NCBI RefSeq assembly: GCF_049985285.1
Contig: NZ_JBNIEU010000001.1
Coordinates: forward strand, 806,001-870,000
Direction of reading: 5' to 3'
Origin: Aestuariirhabdus sp049985285
GTDB lineage: Bacteria; Pseudomonadota; Gammaproteobacteria; Pseudomonadales; Aestuariirhabdaceae
Length of the DNA: 64,000 nucleotides
Part shown: positions 25,638 through 34,624 of the stretch, in pieces
Numbering within the stretch: the first letter of the stretch is position 1
Layout: the number at the start of each line of letters is the position of its first letter
Position numbers and translations under genes: made by a program
The notes under the pieces: generated by a model
Told to the model about the DNA's origin: nothing
Database searches by the model: none
The model's input: the letters and a program-made list of their open reading frames with translations, nothing else

Positions 25638-26231
25638 CTAAAGTGCGCCCGCCTCCTGCAAACGCTGCTGAATACCCTGCGCCAAGCGGCGATAGCCCTC
25701 CGCGTTGAGGTGGATAGGGTCGGATTTCAGCGACGGGGTGCGTAGCAGGTCAGCGAGCAGCTCACCTTCAAATAGCAGGCCGTACTGCTCGGCTAGCTCC
25801 TCGTAGAGGGGGGCGCTATCGGAAAAGAGACTTTTTTGCGGCACCCCCACCAGCAGCACCTGGATATTACGTCCCTGCGCAGCCTCGATCATAGCCGCCA
25901 GATTCCCGCGAATCTCTGCCCCAGGACGACTGCGGAGAATATCGTTGCCGCCCTCAAGCAGAATCAGCAGCCGGGGCTGCACCTCGTCGAGCAATGCCGG
26001 CAAGCGCTCGCGCCCCTGAGGCGTCTGTTCGCCGGAGATTCCACCATTGACCACCGTGCGTCCACTGAGCCGCTGCAACTGGGCGGGATAGGACAGGCTT
26101 TCACCACCCGCCCCCACCCCGGCCGTCAGGCTATCACCAAATGCTAACAAAACCTCATCGGGGGCCAAGCGTTCGATAGCCCCATCGCCACACCCGGCCA
26201 ACAGCAGCAGCGACAGCATTAGATAACGCAC
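25638..26231 (-). CDS. TesA-like SGNH-hydrolase lipoprotein (arylesterase/thioesterase)
   Basis: A 197-residue SGNH hydrolase. FGDSLTAG holds the nucleophile Ser, LEGGNDIL the oxyanion Asn, and SDPIHLNAEG the catalytic Asp-His. GTG at 26231 follows GAGGGA and gives a short signal ending in LLLLAGC, a lipobox, so this member is predicted to be membrane-anchored, whereas E. coli TesA is a soluble periplasmic enzyme. It should hydrolyse acyl or aryl esters in the envelope. It lies just downstream of tRNA-Thr on the same strand. Confidence 0.85.
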   Translation of the reverse strand: MRYLMLSLLLLAGCGDGAIERLAPDEVLLAFGDSLTAGVGAGGESLSYPAQLQRLSGRTVVNGGISGEQTPQGRERLPALLDEVQPRLLILLEGGNDILRSRPGAEIRGNLAAMIEAAQGRNIQVLLVGVPQKSLFSDSAPLYEELAEQYGLLFEGELLADLLRTPSLKSDPIHLNAEGYRRLAQGIQQRLQEAGAL

Positions 26232-26330
26232 CGGCAGTCCCTCTTTACAGCCAACAAATACGGTTAAATTTCGCTCTGCCACCCTCGCCGATGATGACAA
26301 AGAGGGGGCCGAAACAAACAAGCAGGAAGG

Positions 26331-26406
<76 letters not shown>

Positions 26407-26573
26407 ACTGCGCCAGAGTGTAGCAAAGGGCTGACGGTGAGTTCCAGCCTTGGTGCCATCCCCCCGAGGCCTGAATTTGCCATGCCCTTCCATGCGCTTC
26501 TCGGCCTCTGCACCGCCCTCATAAATGCCTGAATATAATTCAACCAATCCGGGGAAGAAATCCAGATTTGCTG

Positions 26574-26634
26574 TGGTATGATAGGCGCCCCTCGCCCGGG
26601 GGAGCCCGCAAACCGGTGACTTCCAAGAGTCACC
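26574..26634 (+). promoter_or_regulatory. Possible serA promoter and leader hairpin
   Basis: TGG followed by TATGAT (26574-26582) resembles an extended -10 element; no good -35 is visible. About 30 bases downstream, GGTGACT and AGTCACC (26615-26621 with 26628-26634) form a perfect 7-bp hairpin with a six-base loop. A start here would give a leader of roughly 155 bases before serA. No known riboswitch is recognised, and the rest of 26407-26743 holds no gene. Confidence 0.35.
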
Positions 26635-26743
26635 CATGCACCCCGGAACAGGTATTTCAGTATCCGTTTTCTATACCATTTGCAGTCAATAAGCTCCGGA
26701 TTGGCGACCTACTCCCACCGGAATGAACGAGGATCGAGCCACA

Positions 26744-27973
26744 ATGGCCACTACGTCTCTAGAAAAAAGCAAGATCAAATTCCTGCTACTCGAGGGGGTG
26801 CACCAAAGCGCCGTTGATAATCTCAAGGCAGCCGGTTACTCCAACATCGATTACCTCACGACCTCTCTACCCGATGACGAGCTCAAGGCTCGCATCGCCG
26901 ATGCCCATTTTATCGGCATCCGCTCACGCACCCAGCTCACCGAAGAGATTTTCGATGCTGCAAAGAAACTGGTTGCCGTCGGCTGCTTCTGCATCGGGAC
27001 CAACCAGGTTGACCTCAACGCGGCCCGCGAGCGCGGCATCGCTGTTTTTAACGCCCCCTATTCAAACACCCGCTCGGTCGCTGAACTGGTGCTCGCCCAG
27101 GCCATCTTGCTGCTACGAGGCGTACCCGAGAAGAGCGCTCTGGCCCATCAGGGTGTGTGGCGCAAGAGCGCAACAAACTCTTACGAGGTTCGCGGCAAGC
27201 GCCTGGGCATCGTCGGCTACGGCAGTATCGGCAGCCAGCTTAGCGTGCTCGCTGAGGGCTTGGGCATGGAGGTCTGCTTCTACGACGTCATTACCAAGTT
27301 ACCACTGGGTAATGCCACCCAGATCAACAGCCTCAAAGAGCTGTTAGCTACCTCCGACATCGTGACGCTTCATGTGCCCGAAACCCAGGCCACCCAAAAT
27401 ATGATCGGTGCCGAGCAGATCACCGCGATGAAACAAAACGGAATCCTGATCAACGCATCCCGGGGCACCGTAGTCGACATCGACGCCCTGGCCGCTGCAC
27501 TGTCCGAGAAGAAACTATTGGGCGCGGCGATTGACGTATTCCCGGTAGAGCCCCGCTCTAACAATGAGGAGTTCATCTCCCCGCTGCGCGGCTTGCACAA
27601 CGTTATCCTGACCCCCCACGTCGGCGGCAGCACCATGGAGGCGCAGGCCAACATCGGTGTTGAGGTAGCAGAGAAACTGGCCAAATACAGCGACAACGGA
27701 ACCTCCACCTCCTCGGTTAACTTCCCCGAGGTGGCGCTGCCCACCCACGCAGGCCAGCACCGTATTCTCCATATTCATCGCAACGTGCCGGGCGTCATGA
27801 CCTCAATCAACAGTGTATTTTCCGACCACAACATCAATATTTGCAGTCAATACCTGCAAACCAACGACAAGGTTGGCTACGTCGTGATCGATGTTGAAGC
27901 GGATCAGAGCCAGATCGCCCAGGAAAAGCTACAAAAGGTCGACGGCACTATCCGCTGTCGCGTGCTCTACTGA
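26744..27973 (+). CDS. serA: D-3-phosphoglycerate dehydrogenase
   Basis: A 409-residue enzyme for the first step of serine synthesis, oxidising 3-phosphoglycerate with NAD. It is very close in layout to E. coli SerA: SLEKSKIKFLLLEGVH start, NAD loop VGYGSIGSQ, catalytic Arg in NASRGTVVD, Glu in FPVEPRS and His in LTPHVGGST. A C-terminal ACT domain (about 335-409, NVPGVMTSINSVFSDHNINI) binds serine for feedback inhibition. ATG 26744 gives the E. coli-like N-terminus and was preferred to 26723. Confidence 0.96.
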   Translation: MATTSLEKSKIKFLLLEGVHQSAVDNLKAAGYSNIDYLTTSLPDDELKARIADAHFIGIRSRTQLTEEIFDAAKKLVAVGCFCIGTNQVDLNAARERGIAVFNAPYSNTRSVAELVLAQAILLLRGVPEKSALAHQGVWRKSATNSYEVRGKRLGIVGYGSIGSQLSVLAEGLGMEVCFYDVITKLPLGNATQINSLKELLATSDIVTLHVPETQATQNMIGAEQITAMKQNGILINASRGTVVDIDALAAALSEKKLLGAAIDVFPVEPRSNNEEFISPLRGLHNVILTPHVGGSTMEAQANIGVEVAEKLAKYSDNGTSTSSVNFPEVALPTHAGQHRILHIHRNVPGVMTSINSVFSDHNINICSQYLQTNDKVGYVVIDVEADQSQIAQEKLQKVDGTIRCRVLY

Positions 27974-27988
27974 TCGCTACCGCGTAAT

Positions 27989-28018
27989 AAAAAAGCCGGC
28001 TTCGATGCCGGCTTTTTT
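27989..28018. terminator. Bidirectional terminator between serA and cheV
   Basis: AAAAGCCGGC, six-base loop, GCCGGCTTTTTT: A- and T-tracts flank a GC-rich stem, so it can end both serA (rightward) and the leftward cheV transcript. Confidence 0.9.
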
Positions 28019-28038
28019 CTGACACCCCACTAACGGCG

Positions 28039-28944
28039 TCAGGAGACGCTCAAACCTTCGATCACCGCTTCGGTCAACTCATCGGTAACAAACTTTGTCA
28101 GCGAGGCATTTGCACCGCTGCGGGTTGCGTTCCGGGCGCTAATCTCCCCTGCCAATGAGGTGTGCAGCAAAACATAACTGGACGACAACTCCTCATCTTT
28201 CCTGATCTCTTTGGTAAGCGTATAGCCATCCATTTCCGGCATCTCAATATCGGAAATAATCATATCGACATGCTTGCCCTCGCTATGGCTAAGATCGCGC
28301 AGCTTCTCCAGCGCTTCTTTACCATCCCGGGCCAAATAATAGGGAACACCAATGGTTTCCAGGGTGCGTGCGATCTGCTTGCGCGCCATGGCGGAGTCAT
28401 CCACCACCAGAATGCATTTTTTCTGCAACGCTTTCAGGTGCGCTTCATCCAACTGGCGCACATAACCACCGGCGATATCTTCCGGTGGCGTGACTTCGTT
28501 TAACACACGCTCGACGTCGATGATCTCCACCAGCTCATCGTCGATCTTCGTTACCCCGGTGATGTAGCTACTGTTTCCGCTGCCTGCGGGCGGGGGTAAT
28601 ATATCTGTCCAGTCAAAGCTGGCAATGCGATCTACCTTTCGCACCAAAAAACCCTGAATGGAACGATTGAATTCGGTGATCACAATCGAGGCGGTCTCTG
28701 CCTCCAGATCCTTTATCGACGCCTTCCCGACCGCCACTGACAGATCAATCACCGTCAGGGGCTGGCCCCGCAGTTTGGCGATACCGATAACCGCTGGATG
28801 GGAACAGGGGATCTGATTCAACGGCTCGTAGGGGATAATTTCACAAATTTTAAGCACGTTGATGCCGAACGGCTGTCGTCCTTTAAGCTGGAACAGTAAC
28901 AACTCCTGCCGACTCCCCTCTGAACCGGTGCGATCACTCTGCAT
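28039..28944 (-). CDS. cheV: CheV chemotaxis coupling protein (CheW + receiver)
   Basis: A 301-residue protein: CheW-like coupling domain (about 12-155) followed by a receiver domain (about 175-300) with the phospho-acceptor Asp in IISDIEMPEMDG and the acidic pair in VVDDSA. CheV links chemoreceptors to CheA, and its receiver tunes adaptation. The start is ATG 28944 with GGAG seven bases upstream; the codon before it is TTG. It overlaps the end of the hydrolase gene by 11 bases. No flagellar cheA is nearby. Confidence 0.93.
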   Translation of the reverse strand: MQSDRTGSEGSRQELLLFQLKGRQPFGINVLKICEIIPYEPLNQIPCSHPAVIGIAKLRGQPLTVIDLSVAVGKASIKDLEAETASIVITEFNRSIQGFLVRKVDRIASFDWTDILPPPAGSGNSSYITGVTKIDDELVEIIDVERVLNEVTPPEDIAGGYVRQLDEAHLKALQKKCILVVDDSAMARKQIARTLETIGVPYYLARDGKEALEKLRDLSHSEGKHVDMIISDIEMPEMDGYTLTKEIRKDEELSSSYVLLHTSLAGEISARNATRSGANASLTKFVTDELTEAVIEGLSVS

Positions 28945-29998
28945 CAAACGACTCCACTGTCTCTATTTCGTCTTCTTGAACCCTAGTATACCCCTTGGTA
29001 TCGGCACCAACACCCCCATCATTAATCAGGTTCTGCGACAGCCAGTGCAAGTAATACTCGCGCAAGGATACCGACTCATTCGCCAAATGGTGCCCCGCTT
29101 GAGGCAAATAGAGTACCTTTGCGGCAGGAAACAGTCGGGTGTACACCGGTATATTGAAACGCCAGTCGACGGTCTGATCAGCCTCCCCCTGCACAATCAG
29201 TGACGCACATTGCGATGGCGAGGCCGCCAGCATTCGAGGGATCCAACGCCCCAGGGCAGCCACCCAGGCCAAGGGCAGAATCCGTGGCTGCAAGGGGTCC
29301 CGGTAGCGGACAAAGTCCAAAAATGCTTCGTCACTACTGTTGCGCGAATAGCTACGCGGTATCTCCCGGATCAAGGGGTTCAACAAGCAATGGGCGATCC
29401 GTGCCAGCGGCCACCGATGGGGCCTGAGCAGGGGAGCCAGCATCACCAACTGATCGAAGGGCGAGTGTGCCTTAGCTTTCGAGGTCGCATCAGCACTGAG
29501 CACAAAATCTGCCAGTATGCCGGCCCCGGTACTCTGCCCCATGGCGACCCAAGGCCTGGGCAGGCCGTCACGAGCGGCGTTGGAAACCAGCTCGCCCAAC
29601 AGTTGCCGATAGTGGCAGAACTCCTTAATCGAGGCGCGCTCTCCCTCAGACAGACCATGTCCCGGCAGGTCGATGGCGACCACCTCGAAACCCTGCCCCA
29701 ACAGGAAACGGATCAGGTGGCCGTAGAGACCGACGTGATCGTAATAGCCGTGCAGCAAGAAACAGCTGCCACGAGCCTGGAGTGGACGAAAACGGTACAG
29801 GGCAATACGCTGCCCCTGGTGCTCAAAATACCCGACCGACTGCCTGACCTGCTGCGGCGACAATAGCACCCCGTAACGATCGAGGCCCCGGCGCTCGACG
29901 TCGCTGAGCTCCGACAGCTGCCCCAGCCCTAAGGGTCGGAGCTGCTCACCCATCTGCTGCAACAGTTGGCACCAATCCTGGTTAGCAGAAGCTGACAT
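28934..29998 (-). CDS. Alpha/beta-hydrolase, lysophospholipase-like
   Basis: A 354-residue alpha/beta-hydrolase of the PldB/monoacylglycerol-lipase type. FLLHGYYDHVGLYGHL is the oxyanion-hole strand, DLPGHGLSEGER the typical following loop, GQSTGAG the nucleophile elbow, and QGEADQTVDW with AGHHLANE supply the acid and His. It likely cleaves an acyl ester from a lysolipid or monoglyceride in the cytosol. There is no signal peptide. It overlaps cheV and is probably co-transcribed with it, an association that may be conserved in relatives. Confidence 0.85.
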   Translation of the reverse strand: MSASANQDWCQLLQQMGEQLRPLGLGQLSELSDVERRGLDRYGVLLSPQQVRQSVGYFEHQGQRIALYRFRPLQARGSCFLLHGYYDHVGLYGHLIRFLLGQGFEVVAIDLPGHGLSEGERASIKEFCHYRQLLGELVSNAARDGLPRPWVAMGQSTGAGILADFVLSADATSKAKAHSPFDQLVMLAPLLRPHRWPLARIAHCLLNPLIREIPRSYSRNSSDEAFLDFVRYRDPLQPRILPLAWVAALGRWIPRMLAASPSQCASLIVQGEADQTVDWRFNIPVYTRLFPAAKVLYLPQAGHHLANESVSLREYYLHWLSQNLINDGGVGADTKGYTRVQEDEIETVESFDAE

Positions 29999-30051
29999 TG
30001 AGCAAGATTTCCTTTCACGAAGATACCGTTAAGCTACCCCAGAGAAAGTGC

Positions 30052-30080
30052 CAGTAAAAGAGGTGCAGGCGCTTTTACTG
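30052..30080. repeat. 9-bp inverted repeat in the intergenic region
   Basis: CAGTAAAAG (30052-30060) and CTTTTACTG (30072-30080) are perfect inverted complements around 11 bases. It lies between the pentapeptide gene and the hydrolase and may be a weak terminator or operator. Confidence 0.4.
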
Positions 30081-30100
30081 TCGGGAGGGGCAACCTGTAC

Positions 30101-30451
30101 TCAGGGGCGGTGGTAGCGCACCCGAATACCGTGCTCCATAGAGACAAGTAACTCTTCAGCACGAACCTCTACCGGAAAGAAGCAGCCGGATATCTTGGCA
30201 CCCTTGAAGCTGGCTCCATTGAGATTGGTGCTGGTGAAATCGACGCCTCGGAGATCGGTATTCCGAAAATAGCAGCCCGACATATCCAGCCCCGCTGCGA
30301 CCATGCCCCGCAGGTCCAGTCCGCGCAGATCGGCACCACTAAGATCTCCACTCACCCCCTGGCTCCGCTGCTGGTTAAACGCTTCTATGTTTTCATCCCT
30401 AAGCAATTGATAGAGGGGATCATCCTTGATTTGGGGGGTTTCATTACCCAT
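30101..30451 (-). CDS. Pentapeptide-repeat protein
   Basis: A 116-residue protein with about eight A(D/N)LxG-type pentapeptides between residues 35 and 90 (LSGADLRGLDLRGM, CYFRNTDLRGVDF, NLNGASFKGAKISG), which fold as a right-handed beta-helix. N- and C-terminal flanks are charged and non-repetitive. It is cytosolic, with no signal. Such proteins sometimes mimic DNA and protect gyrase, but short ones like this have no assigned role. Confidence 0.8.
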   Translation of the reverse strand: MGNETPQIKDDPLYQLLRDENIEAFNQQRSQGVSGDLSGADLRGLDLRGMVAAGLDMSGCYFRNTDLRGVDFTSTNLNGASFKGAKISGCFFPVEVRAEELLVSMEHGIRVRYHRP

Positions 30452-30526
30452 GTCTTACTCCCGTGTGGGTGGTCAGGTTACGCCCCCTTAACTACAGACC
30501 TTTTTTGCCCACAAGTAAAGTAATCA

Positions 30527-31276
30527 CTACAGGTCATTGTAACGTTCCAGCAACTGCATATAGCGACCGCTGCGGTGGAGTTGCTGCAAACCATCATTAA
30601 GGTCATCGCGTAATTGGCTGTCCACCAGAGTAACAGCGCGGGGGGAGGGAGGAAATATGGGGTGGTAGCGCACGGGTAACTCCGGCTCGCTGCCAAAGGC
30701 GCGCTGGTACCAATGCTCAAAAATTCGCAGGTCGGCCACGACCACATCGATCCGGCCGGCCATCAGCATCTTGGGCTGGATCGCCTGGTCGGCATTCTCT
30801 TTGTATTCAGGATTGCGGGCCGCCATCTCGGCAAAACGATCCCCCATGTAATCCTTCGCACCGTGAAATGCCATCACGCGGGGTTCCAAAAGGTCGTCGA
30901 CGCTAAGAATCTCCCGGCCGGAGTCAATTCGGGTAATCGCAAAGTTCTGGTAGGTCAGGGTGGTATCCGATGGGTAGAGTTTGCGATTAAGCGCGCGACT
31001 GACATCGTAAGCCCGATTCACCGCAACCCCGTCAACACGACCGCTTTCGATCAACCTCGGGATGCGCAGGTTTGGACTGTAGTAAAAACGCACCTGGTGC
31101 CCTTTCAGCGCCAGGGCCTCGCGGATGATGTCGACCTCCAGACCCGCATCCTGCTCGCCCAACACATAGGGTGGCAGCGATTCGCCAATCGCTATCTCGA
31201 CATCCTGGGCACATAGCGCCTGGGAGAACAGGAGAATCCCCAGTAAGCCCCAGTGTCGGGTCCAGCTTCCTTTCAC
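30527..31276 (-). CDS. Family-3 solute-binding protein without permease
   Basis: A 249-residue periplasmic protein starting at GTG 31276 with AGGAG upstream. Residues 1-23 are a signal peptide (cleavage after LCA). The rest is the two-lobed SBP_bac_3 fold (IAIGESLPPYVLGEQDAGLEVDIIREAL, later AFHGAKDYMG). No ABC permease or ATPase is adjacent, and the protein lacks a fused sensor domain. Such orphans may feed a distant transporter or a chemoreceptor. The ligand is unknown. Confidence 0.82.
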   Translation of the reverse strand: MKGSWTRHWGLLGILLFSQALCAQDVEIAIGESLPPYVLGEQDAGLEVDIIREALALKGHQVRFYYSPNLRIPRLIESGRVDGVAVNRAYDVSRALNRKLYPSDTTLTYQNFAITRIDSGREILSVDDLLEPRVMAFHGAKDYMGDRFAEMAARNPEYKENADQAIQPKMLMAGRIDVVVADLRIFEHWYQRAFGSEPELPVRYHPIFPPSPRAVTLVDSQLRDDLNDGLQQLHRSGRYMQLLERYNDL

Positions 31277-31360
31277 GGATCTACTCCTTAATTGATCGAC
31301 TCGGGAAAGTTATAGAATAAGTGCTCAATAAACCATAGACCGAGGTCAAAAGCACGGCAA

Positions 31361-31801
31361 TTAGCCCGCTACCACCAAGCGCGCCAGGGCATCGCGCAGC
31401 TTTCCGGAAAGGGGTGAAGGCCTGCGCTGTTGTCGGTCTACAAAGACATGGGTCATAAATCCATCGGCGGCGGCCTGCGCCTCTCCACTGCGAAACAGCG
31501 CGACCTCGTAGCGCACCGAGCTATTGCCCAGCTTGCCGACCCGGACCCCCACATCCACCCGCTCGGGATACCTGAGCTCGGCATGAAACCGGCAGCCCGA
31601 CTCCACTACCAGGCCAATCTGGCTACCGCGCTGAATATCCAGCCCACCCTCCTCCAGCAGATACCGATTAACCGCCGAGTCGTAGTAGGCGTAGTACACC
31701 GTGTTGTTAAAATGGCCGTAGCAATCATTGTCGTGCCAACGGCTGGCAAACTCATAGAACACAGGGTACTCATCGCGCTGGGGAGGGCGTGGCCTTGCCA
31801 T
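31361..31801 (-). CDS. YbgC/4HBT-like hotdog thioesterase
   Basis: A 146-residue hotdog thioesterase. WHDNDCYGHFNNTVYYAYYDSA contains the Asp catalytic residue and the HxNN region of the 4-hydroxybenzoyl-CoA thioesterase group. The remaining strands are complete. It likely hydrolyses a short or aromatic acyl-CoA. It is divergent from the DUF1244 gene and has no metabolic neighbours that identify the substrate. Confidence 0.85.
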   Translation of the reverse strand: MARPRPPQRDEYPVFYEFASRWHDNDCYGHFNNTVYYAYYDSAVNRYLLEEGGLDIQRGSQIGLVVESGCRFHAELRYPERVDVGVRVGKLGNSSVRYEVALFRSGEAQAAADGFMTHVFVDRQQRRPSPLSGKLRDALARLVVAG

Positions 31802-31954
31802 GGTAATGCTCCTGATTAAAATCCAGAGGGGTCACCTTCGCAATATCTGCTGCAATGAGCAAGGTAGATCCAGCAGGAGGTTGCATCCCCACGGGGAATG
31901 CTGATACACAGGGTGTGTATCCCTAACTGACACCTACCGGAGCAACCTGACCCC

Positions 31955-32245
31955 ATGGACAAACAAACCGAGATTGAAGCCGCCGTACTGCGCCGTCTGA
32001 TCAAACACCTGGATGAGCGCAAGGATGTGCAAAATATCGACCTGATGAATCTGGCCGGCTTCTGCCGTAACTGCCTCTCCAAATGGATGGTGGCCGCTGC
32101 CGCCGATGAGGGGGTCGAGATCAACTACGAGCAGGCCCGTGAACGGGTGTATGGAGAGCCCTACAGCCAATGGAAAGATAAATACCAGCAGGAGGCGAGC
32201 GCCGAGCAGCTGGCACAATTTGCCGAGAGCCAACCCAAAGAGTAA
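31955..32245 (+). CDS. DUF1244 family protein
   Basis: A 96-residue, mostly helical, acidic protein that matches DUF1244 (LRRLIKHLDERKDVQNIDLMNLAGFCRNC-type core, then KWM and YGEPYSQWK). The conserved Cys pair FCRNC suggests metal binding. The family is widespread in proteobacteria and has no assigned function. ATG after CGGAG. Single gene. Confidence 0.88.
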   Translation: MDKQTEIEAAVLRRLIKHLDERKDVQNIDLMNLAGFCRNCLSKWMVAAAADEGVEINYEQARERVYGEPYSQWKDKYQQEASAEQLAQFAESQPKE

Positions 32246-32342
32246 GCACCGGGGTCGCGGGGCGGCGAGCGCCCACGCCCCCCGATCAATGCCCCTACCG
32301 CAACGTTACGCATCGGCTCGCTGCGGTTTTCAATGGCGCGAA

Positions 32343-33440
32343 CTAGGCGCGAGCCACCTCACGCTCGAGATCGGTCAACAACCGCAGCACCTCACGGCTG
32401 GCATCTTCCATTTTGGTCAGGTAACCGAGACTGTCACCAAGATCGCCTTTTTGCTGGGCGTCGAGGGCTGAAAGCCCATTTTGGTGCACCGCCGCATGGG
32501 GCGTTTCCAGTGACCGGAAAGCATTGAATTTGCTGAAGTTTGTACTCCCTTCCCCTTCGTAATACCACTTACCCAAACGACACATGGTATGGTCCGCAAA
32601 CTGCTCAATGGTCTTGTCGGACATACCCAGCATCACCTGGTATACGTCCAGCTTCCAGACGATATGATCCAGCTTTACCGTCAACAGAAAGGAGTTGTCG
32701 GTGTACTGGGTGATAACCTGATACATCTGTTGGGACAGCGCCACGATCTGGCTACTGATCTGATGGGTTTCGCTGGTACCCTGCTTCACCGACTGGCTCC
32801 TCTCGCCGATACTGCCGATACCCGACGCCACCGCATCCATCTCCAGGTTGACCTGCTCCACCAGCGCGGAGATCTCGTTGGTGGCTTCCGCCGAGCGCTG
32901 GGCCAGGGTTCTCACCTCGTCGGCGACGACCGCAAACCCCCGCCCCTGCTCACCCGCGCGGGCAGCTTCGATCGCAGCGTTGAGTGCCAGCAGGTTGGTC
33001 TGTTCCGAAATTCCCCTGATCATCGCCAGAAAACTGTTTATCCCCGACGCGGCTTGCTTGAGCTTGTTCGTCGACTCGATGGTGGTGAGGGCGTTGTCAT
33101 GGATCTCCGACATCGCCTCGCTGGTAGCGACCAGTGACGCCATGACGCGATCAAACAGCTCAACCGACTGCTGAAACTGGTCACGGTGACCGCGCAACTC
33201 TGTTGCGGACTCGGCCACCTCCATGCGCACCTCATTGACCATGTCCGAGGAGCTCAGCCAGAGTTCGTTCATCTCACGCTGATGGGAGAGGACCGATTCC
33301 GACTCCACCATCGACTGCTCCACTTCCATCTGCGTCGCCTGAGCCGCCACCAACTCCTCTCGAAGCTGGTCAATCTGCTGCTGTTGCTGTTCGATAGTGC
33401 GCGCAGCCTCGTCTAAGCGGGCTTGGGATACAAAGGGCAT
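32343..33440 (-). CDS. Soluble chemoreceptor with C-terminal CZB zinc-binding domain
   Basis: A 365-residue methyl-accepting protein with no membrane segment. Residues ~8-60 are a coiled coil (ARTIEQQQQQIDQL). The signalling hairpin tip is IRGISEQTNLLALNAAIEAARAG followed by RGFAVVADEVRTLA. The last ~110 residues form a CZB domain with the 3His-1Cys zinc site (LDHIVWK, MCRLGKWYYEG, PHAAVH). CZB receptors in other bacteria sense cytosolic zinc and, through the Cys, hypochlorous acid. It could feed either a flagellar or the chp pathway. Confidence 0.9.
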   Translation of the reverse strand: MPFVSQARLDEAARTIEQQQQQIDQLREELVAAQATQMEVEQSMVESESVLSHQREMNELWLSSSDMVNEVRMEVAESATELRGHRDQFQQSVELFDRVMASLVATSEAMSEIHDNALTTIESTNKLKQAASGINSFLAMIRGISEQTNLLALNAAIEAARAGEQGRGFAVVADEVRTLAQRSAEATNEISALVEQVNLEMDAVASGIGSIGERSQSVKQGTSETHQISSQIVALSQQMYQVITQYTDNSFLLTVKLDHIVWKLDVYQVMLGMSDKTIEQFADHTMCRLGKWYYEGEGSTNFSKFNAFRSLETPHAAVHQNGLSALDAQQKGDLGDSLGYLTKMEDASREVLRLLTDLEREVARA

Positions 33441-33687
33441 GGCAGCCTCCTGAAAAACGGAACATTAGCCTAGTACAATGCTCGGCAAAAAACTCTGGGA
33501 TTTGTCTTTAAATATAACCCATGGCAGACATTTCGCGGCGCAGGTCGCGCACGGGGCCTGCCGGGGTAAATAGTATCGGCTGATGTTGCGAAACCTTGAG
33601 TGATCGGCACGCAGTATAGCGCAGTGACAGGGCTCTGCCGGGATAGCCCTCGCGGCGACACCATTGCCTCCACCGCGGACCGTTCCA

Positions 33688-34611
33688 CTAGTCCAACTTG
33701 ACCCCCTGCGCTACCGCTGCCTTGCCAATGAATTTCAGGGTTTGCTCGCCACCGGCCTGCAACGCCTTCTGCCCCTGGGTGTCGGACAAGCGGTCCCATC
33801 CGGCCAACACATTGTCCGGGGTTTGCTGCTCCGGCGCGAGGAAGATGCCTTCTGTTTCGTAGATCCGTGCCCGCGCATAGCCTCCGGCACCGGCGCATAG
33901 AATTTGGCGCGCTGGTGCCTGCTCACTGCACAGCACCAGCAGTCCCGCAGTTACGGCTGCGGGGGTCATTACATCAAAAATTCGTTTGTCGAGTATAAGG
34001 TCTTCGGTCATTCGGGTGCCGGCGGTCGGCGCCAGCGTGTTGGTGTGAATACCGTACTTTATGCCCTCCAGATGCAGGGTATTCATCAACCCCACCAGAG
34101 CCATTTTCGCAGCGCCGTAGTTGGACTGCCCGAAGTTGCCGTAGAGACCACTGGACGAAGATGTCATCACGATACGACCGTATTGCTGCTGGCGCATCGT
34201 TTCCCACACCGCCTTGCAGCAGTGCACCGCCCCCATCACATGAACCTCCATCACCGAACGGAAGTCATCCAGCTCCATTTTGGCAAAGCTCTTATCGCGC
34301 AGGATGCCTGCGTTATTGACCAGTATGTCGACCCGCCCCCAAGCCGCCAGCGCCTGCTGAACCATCGCCTCAACGTCCACTTGCGAGGACACATTAGCGC
34401 CATTGGCGATCGCCTCGCCCCCTTGTTGCCGGATCAATGCCACCACCTCTTCGGCCGCCTCCGACGAGCGCCCACTGCCGTCCCGGGCGCCACCCAGATC
34501 GTTTACCACCACCTTGGCGCCCCGCTCGGCGAGCGCCAGTGCATGGGAGCGCCCTAGACCATTTCCCGCCCCCGTTACGATCGCTACACGCCCATCAAAT
34601 CCAATGCTCAT
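33688..34611 (-). CDS. SDR-family hydroxyacyl-CoA dehydrogenase-like protein
   Basis: A 307-residue short-chain dehydrogenase of the 17-beta-HSD4/multifunctional-enzyme-2 type. TGAGNGLGRSHA is the NAD(P) loop, NNAGILRDKSF the structural NAG, and SSSSGLYGNFGQSNYGAAK the Ser-Tyr-Lys triad. The C-terminal extension past residue 250 is longer than in FabG. Paired with a MaoC hydratase on the same strand, it likely oxidises a 3-hydroxyacyl-CoA. After its TAG stop the same frame stays open for another 59 codons. Confidence 0.87.
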   Translation of the reverse strand: MSIGFDGRVAIVTGAGNGLGRSHALALAERGAKVVVNDLGGARDGSGRSSEAAEEVVALIRQQGGEAIANGANVSSQVDVEAMVQQALAAWGRVDILVNNAGILRDKSFAKMELDDFRSVMEVHVMGAVHCCKAVWETMRQQQYGRIVMTSSSSGLYGNFGQSNYGAAKMALVGLMNTLHLEGIKYGIHTNTLAPTAGTRMTEDLILDKRIFDVMTPAAVTAGLLVLCSEQAPARQILCAGAGGYARARIYETEGIFLAPEQQTPDNVLAGWDRLSDTQGQKALQAGGEQTLKFIGKAAVAQGVKLD

Positions 34612-34624
34612 TCCGCAATTCTCC

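Noticed and set aside
26407..26743. 6S RNA or other known RNA near serA
   Set aside because: 6S often lies near these genes, but zapA is absent and the sequence does not show the 6S closing stem and bubble pattern. Only a small hairpin is reported.
33470..33898. Minus-strand frame overlapping the SDR 3' end
   Set aside because: Overlaps the SDR gene in another frame, is rich in Arg/Gly and resembles no family.
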